From CAKUFA01 sp963618735 (GTDB lineage Bacteria; Bacillota; Clostridia; Christensenellales; Aristaeellaceae), in contig CAVEUM010000012.1 of NCBI GenBank assembly GCA_963618735.1, positions 1-64,000 of the forward strand: a stretch of DNA of 64,000 bases, in the 5' to 3' direction. Position 1 is the first letter of the stretch; each line of letters begins with the position of its first letter. Position numbers and translations under genes: made by a program. The notes under the pieces were generated by a model. That model worked only from the letters and a program-made list of their open reading frames with translations, had not been told where the DNA came from and searched no databases. Of this stretch, positions 62,229-64,000 are shown one piece after another.

Positions 62229-62723
62229 TTAGCCGAGGGGCTTTACCTCGGTAATCTCGAAGAACATTGCCGTATCGCTGTTTGCTTCCTTTGCCAATGC
62301 TTCTGCCACGGCTTCATCCGTGATCTTGGAGAACACCATGCGAGCGCCGGACACAGCATAGGGCTTTGCACCTTCTTCAGAAGAAGGAGTTGCGGCATAC
62401 ACAGCCACACCATTGCCATTTGCTTCCAGATTGATCTTAGACTGATTCTCGGCCAGGCCAAGGCGCAGATAGTACTTATCCTCATATTTCGTGATAGCGA
62501 AGATGAAGTACGCGGCGTTCGCCGTGCCATCAGGGTTCACGGTGCTGACCAGATAGAAGCCGGAATAGGAGTTGACCGCATTCATCAATTCATCCCCTGT
62601 GAGGGCAGAATCCGCGTAGTAGTTCGCCACAGAGGCAGAAGATACTGCGTCTTCCTCCGCCAATGCCGCCATCGGGATGAAAAGAGCCAGAACCAGGAGT
62701 AGAGAAACCAAACGCTTTGCCAT
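62229..62723 (-). CDS. Secreted pyridoxamine-5'-phosphate-oxidase-like split-barrel protein
   Basis: A 164-residue protein with a signal peptide (cleavage near AALAEE). GFYLVSTVNPDGTANAAYF near residue 50 and YYLRLGLAENQSKINLEANG match the strand-turn pattern of FMN-binding split barrels. Such proteins are normally cytoplasmic, so export is unusual. Whether it binds flavin, haem or another ligand cannot be told. AAAGGTGG precedes the ATG at 62723. It is monocistronic. Confidence 0.68.
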   Translation of the reverse strand: MAKRLVSLLLVLALFIPMAALAEEDAVSSASVANYYADSALTGDELMNAVNSYSGFYLVSTVNPDGTANAAYFIFAITKYEDKYYLRLGLAENQSKINLEANGNGVAVYAATPSSEEGAKPYAVSGARMVFSKITDEAVAEALAKEANSDTAMFFEITEVKPLG

Positions 62724-62770
62724 GTTGAAAACCACCTTTCGTTTTGTAGAAGAACACTTCTGATGTCATT

Positions 62771-62799
62771 ATTATAATCCTTTGTTATCTTTTTGACAA
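62771..62799 (-). promoter_or_regulatory. Promoter of the split-barrel gene
   Basis: Minus-strand -35 TTGTCA (62799-62794), 17-bp spacer, -10 TATAAT (62776-62771). Confidence 0.88.
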
Positions 62800-62828
62800 G
62801 CCTTTCCCGCATTTTTTCTCCCATATGG

Positions 62829-62856
62829 TTGACATTTTTCAATTCATGTGTATAAT
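62829..62856 (+). promoter_or_regulatory. Promoter of the C69 dipeptidase gene
   Basis: -35 TTGACA (62829-62834), 16-bp spacer, -10 TATAAT (62851-62856). Confidence 0.88.
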
Positions 62857-62923
62857 ATGTCTCATCAATTCATTGTGTTAAAGTGTTAGTGCATTGAATT
62901 GTATAAGATGGGAGGTTTTCGTC

Positions 62924-64000
62924 ATGAACGTTTTTAAGTCGCTTACTGCCGCTCTTCTCTCCTGTGTGCTCATGGGTTCCGCTGTCAGTGCTTCCGCATG
63001 CACCACCCTTTATGTCGGCGGTGACCTGACGGAAGAGGGCACTCCATTTGTCGCCCGAACGGAAGATTATGGCTCGGATATGAACAAGCTGTGGTGCATT
63101 TCAGAATCGGGTGCCTTCAAGGCTGGAGACACGTACGTCGGATGCCCGGCTTACGGCGCATTTGAATGGACATTCCGCAAGGACAGCTATCGCTTCACCT
63201 ACTTCACCAATGATATTTACAGTGGCAGTTGTCCTGAATGCGGTGAAGAAAATCCGTCCCACTTCTCCTACACGGAGTTTGGCACCAACGAGATGGGTGT
63301 GTCTGTTTCCGCTACGGAGACCATCTCCGGTAACGAGCAGGTGAAAGCCGTTGATCCCAATGTGGAAGAAAAAGTTGATGGCAAGGTCGGCATTGAGGAA
63401 ACGGATATTCCAACCATCCTGCTGGCGGAAGCCGCTTCAGCCCGTGAAGGTGTGGAGCTTCTCGCTGAAATCTATACCGATTACGGCGCCTATGCTGATT
63501 CCGGGTTGTTCATCTGCGACCAAAACGAAGTCTGGTACATCGAGAATTGCTCTGGCACGCAGTTCATTGCGCTGAAGCTGAACAACAGCATGATGTTTCT
63601 TGAGCCGAACCTTTCCGTCATTGGTCTGATCGATCTGGACGATACGGAAAACGTCATTGCCTCCTCGAAGCTCATCGAGGTTGCGCAGGAAGCTGGCACT
63701 TTCGTTGGTGACGCAGCAGAAAATCTCATCGATTACCGTGCGTCTTATGCGAATCTCGGCACGGAAGATTCCCCTCGTGTGGGCGCTCCACGCATGACGG
63801 ACGGCCTGACGTACCTGAACGCCGCGGTGACCTACACAGCAGAAGACCTGGCCAAGGACAACACGCTCTTTACCATCAGCAACGTGAAGGACGGTGAAAT
63901 TGTTCCCCTGTACACCAACATCACTGCTGACCGCACGCTGACGAAAACGGACGTTTTCAACTTCTACAAGCTTTCCAGTGTGGGCAAGCCCAGCAATCAG
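62924..64000 (+). CDS. Secreted C69-family dipeptidase, cut by the window end
   Basis: The first 359 residues of a peptidase family C69 (PepD-like) Ntn hydrolase; the 3' end lies beyond the window. A signal peptide (MNVFKSLTAALLSCVLMGSA...) ends directly before Cys26 in SASACTTLYVGG, so cleavage would expose the cysteine that serves as N-terminal nucleophile in this family. TPFVARTEDYG and the later RVGAPRMTDGLTYLN block are conserved family segments. SASAC could also be read as a weak lipobox. GGGAGG precedes the ATG. It probably degrades dipeptides or wall peptides outside the cell. Confidence 0.85.
   Translation, partial: MNVFKSLTAALLSCVLMGSAVSASACTTLYVGGDLTEEGTPFVARTEDYGSDMNKLWCISESGAFKAGDTYVGCPAYGAFEWTFRKDSYRFTYFTNDIYSGSCPECGEENPSHFSYTEFGTNEMGVSVSATETISGNEQVKAVDPNVEEKVDGKVGIEETDIPTILLAEAASAREGVELLAEIYTDYGAYADSGLFICDQNEVWYIENCSGTQFIALKLNNSMMFLEPNLSVIGLIDLDDTENVIASSKLIEVAQEAGTFVGDAAENLIDYRASYANLGTEDSPRVGAPRMTDGLTYLNAAVTYTAEDLAKDNTLFTISNVKDGEIVPLYTNITADRTLTKTDVFNFYKLSSVGKPSNQ

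Overview
The window is a continuous stretch of the chromosome of a low-to-mid GC Gram-positive bacterium, most likely an anaerobic member of the Clostridia (Bacillota). The evidence is a Gram-positive-type PolC replicase, a ctsR-mcsA-mcsB-clpC operon behind a CtsR operator, a T-box leader on leuS, lipoproteins with lipoboxes, sigma-A promoters close to TTGACA-17-TATAAT with strong GGAGG ribosome binding sites, a fermentative bifunctional AdhE and a glgB-glgC-glgD-glgA glycogen cluster. I cannot fix the genus from sequence alone. Coding density is high, and I see no phage, insertion sequence, transposase or CRISPR array.

Layout. 1-7.2 kb (minus): tRNA-Val(GAC), a very large two-module GT-C glycosyltransferase, yraN, rnhB, rbgA and a secreted putative cysteine hydrolase. 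7.2-7.9 kb: a 208-bp tandem triplication that copies the 3' end of the next gene. 7.8-13.5 kb (minus): a serine hydrolase and polC. 13.8-20 kb (plus): an OmpR-type response regulator, its histidine kinase, two GerMN lipoproteins, then an HtrA protease. 20-27 kb (minus): galactokinase, a sugar-type binding protein, an esterase, a CBS/CorC membrane protein and a secreted protein of unknown function. 27.4-31 kb (plus): a three-gene GlpA-like/FAD oxidoreductase/DUF1667 operon and yajC, followed by a cluster of palindromes. 31.4-34 kb (minus): phoH and a MATE transporter. 34-38.7 kb (plus): the CtsR heat-shock operon. 38.7-41.4 kb (minus): leuS with its T-box. 41.5-55.4 kb (plus): a large peptidoglycan-binding protein, a methyltransferase, adhE, a small kinase-like protein and the glycogen genes. 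55.5-61 kb (minus): phoR, phoB, phoU, pstB, pstA and pstC. 61.3 kb (plus): pstS. The window ends with a secreted split-barrel protein and a truncated C69 dipeptidase.

How the genes fit together. The phosphate region is a complete regulatory circuit. The Pst transporter, PhoU and the PhoB/PhoR pair form one overlapping operon, and pstS is divergent from it. Both promoters carry TTTACA-type repeats at 11-bp spacing. The most striking observation is that PstS is circularly permuted: the half that is normally C-terminal directly follows the signal peptide, and the usual N-terminal half comes last. The other notable system is the response regulator/kinase/GerMN-lipoprotein operon, whose layout resembles the actinobacterial MtrA-MtrB-LpqB envelope system. 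Its promoter shares a 14-base box with the promoter of the large cell-wall-binding protein, which suggests an envelope regulon.

Regulatory and terminator calls were made by eye from motif, spacing and stem pairing. Protein families were recognised from motifs without any database search.
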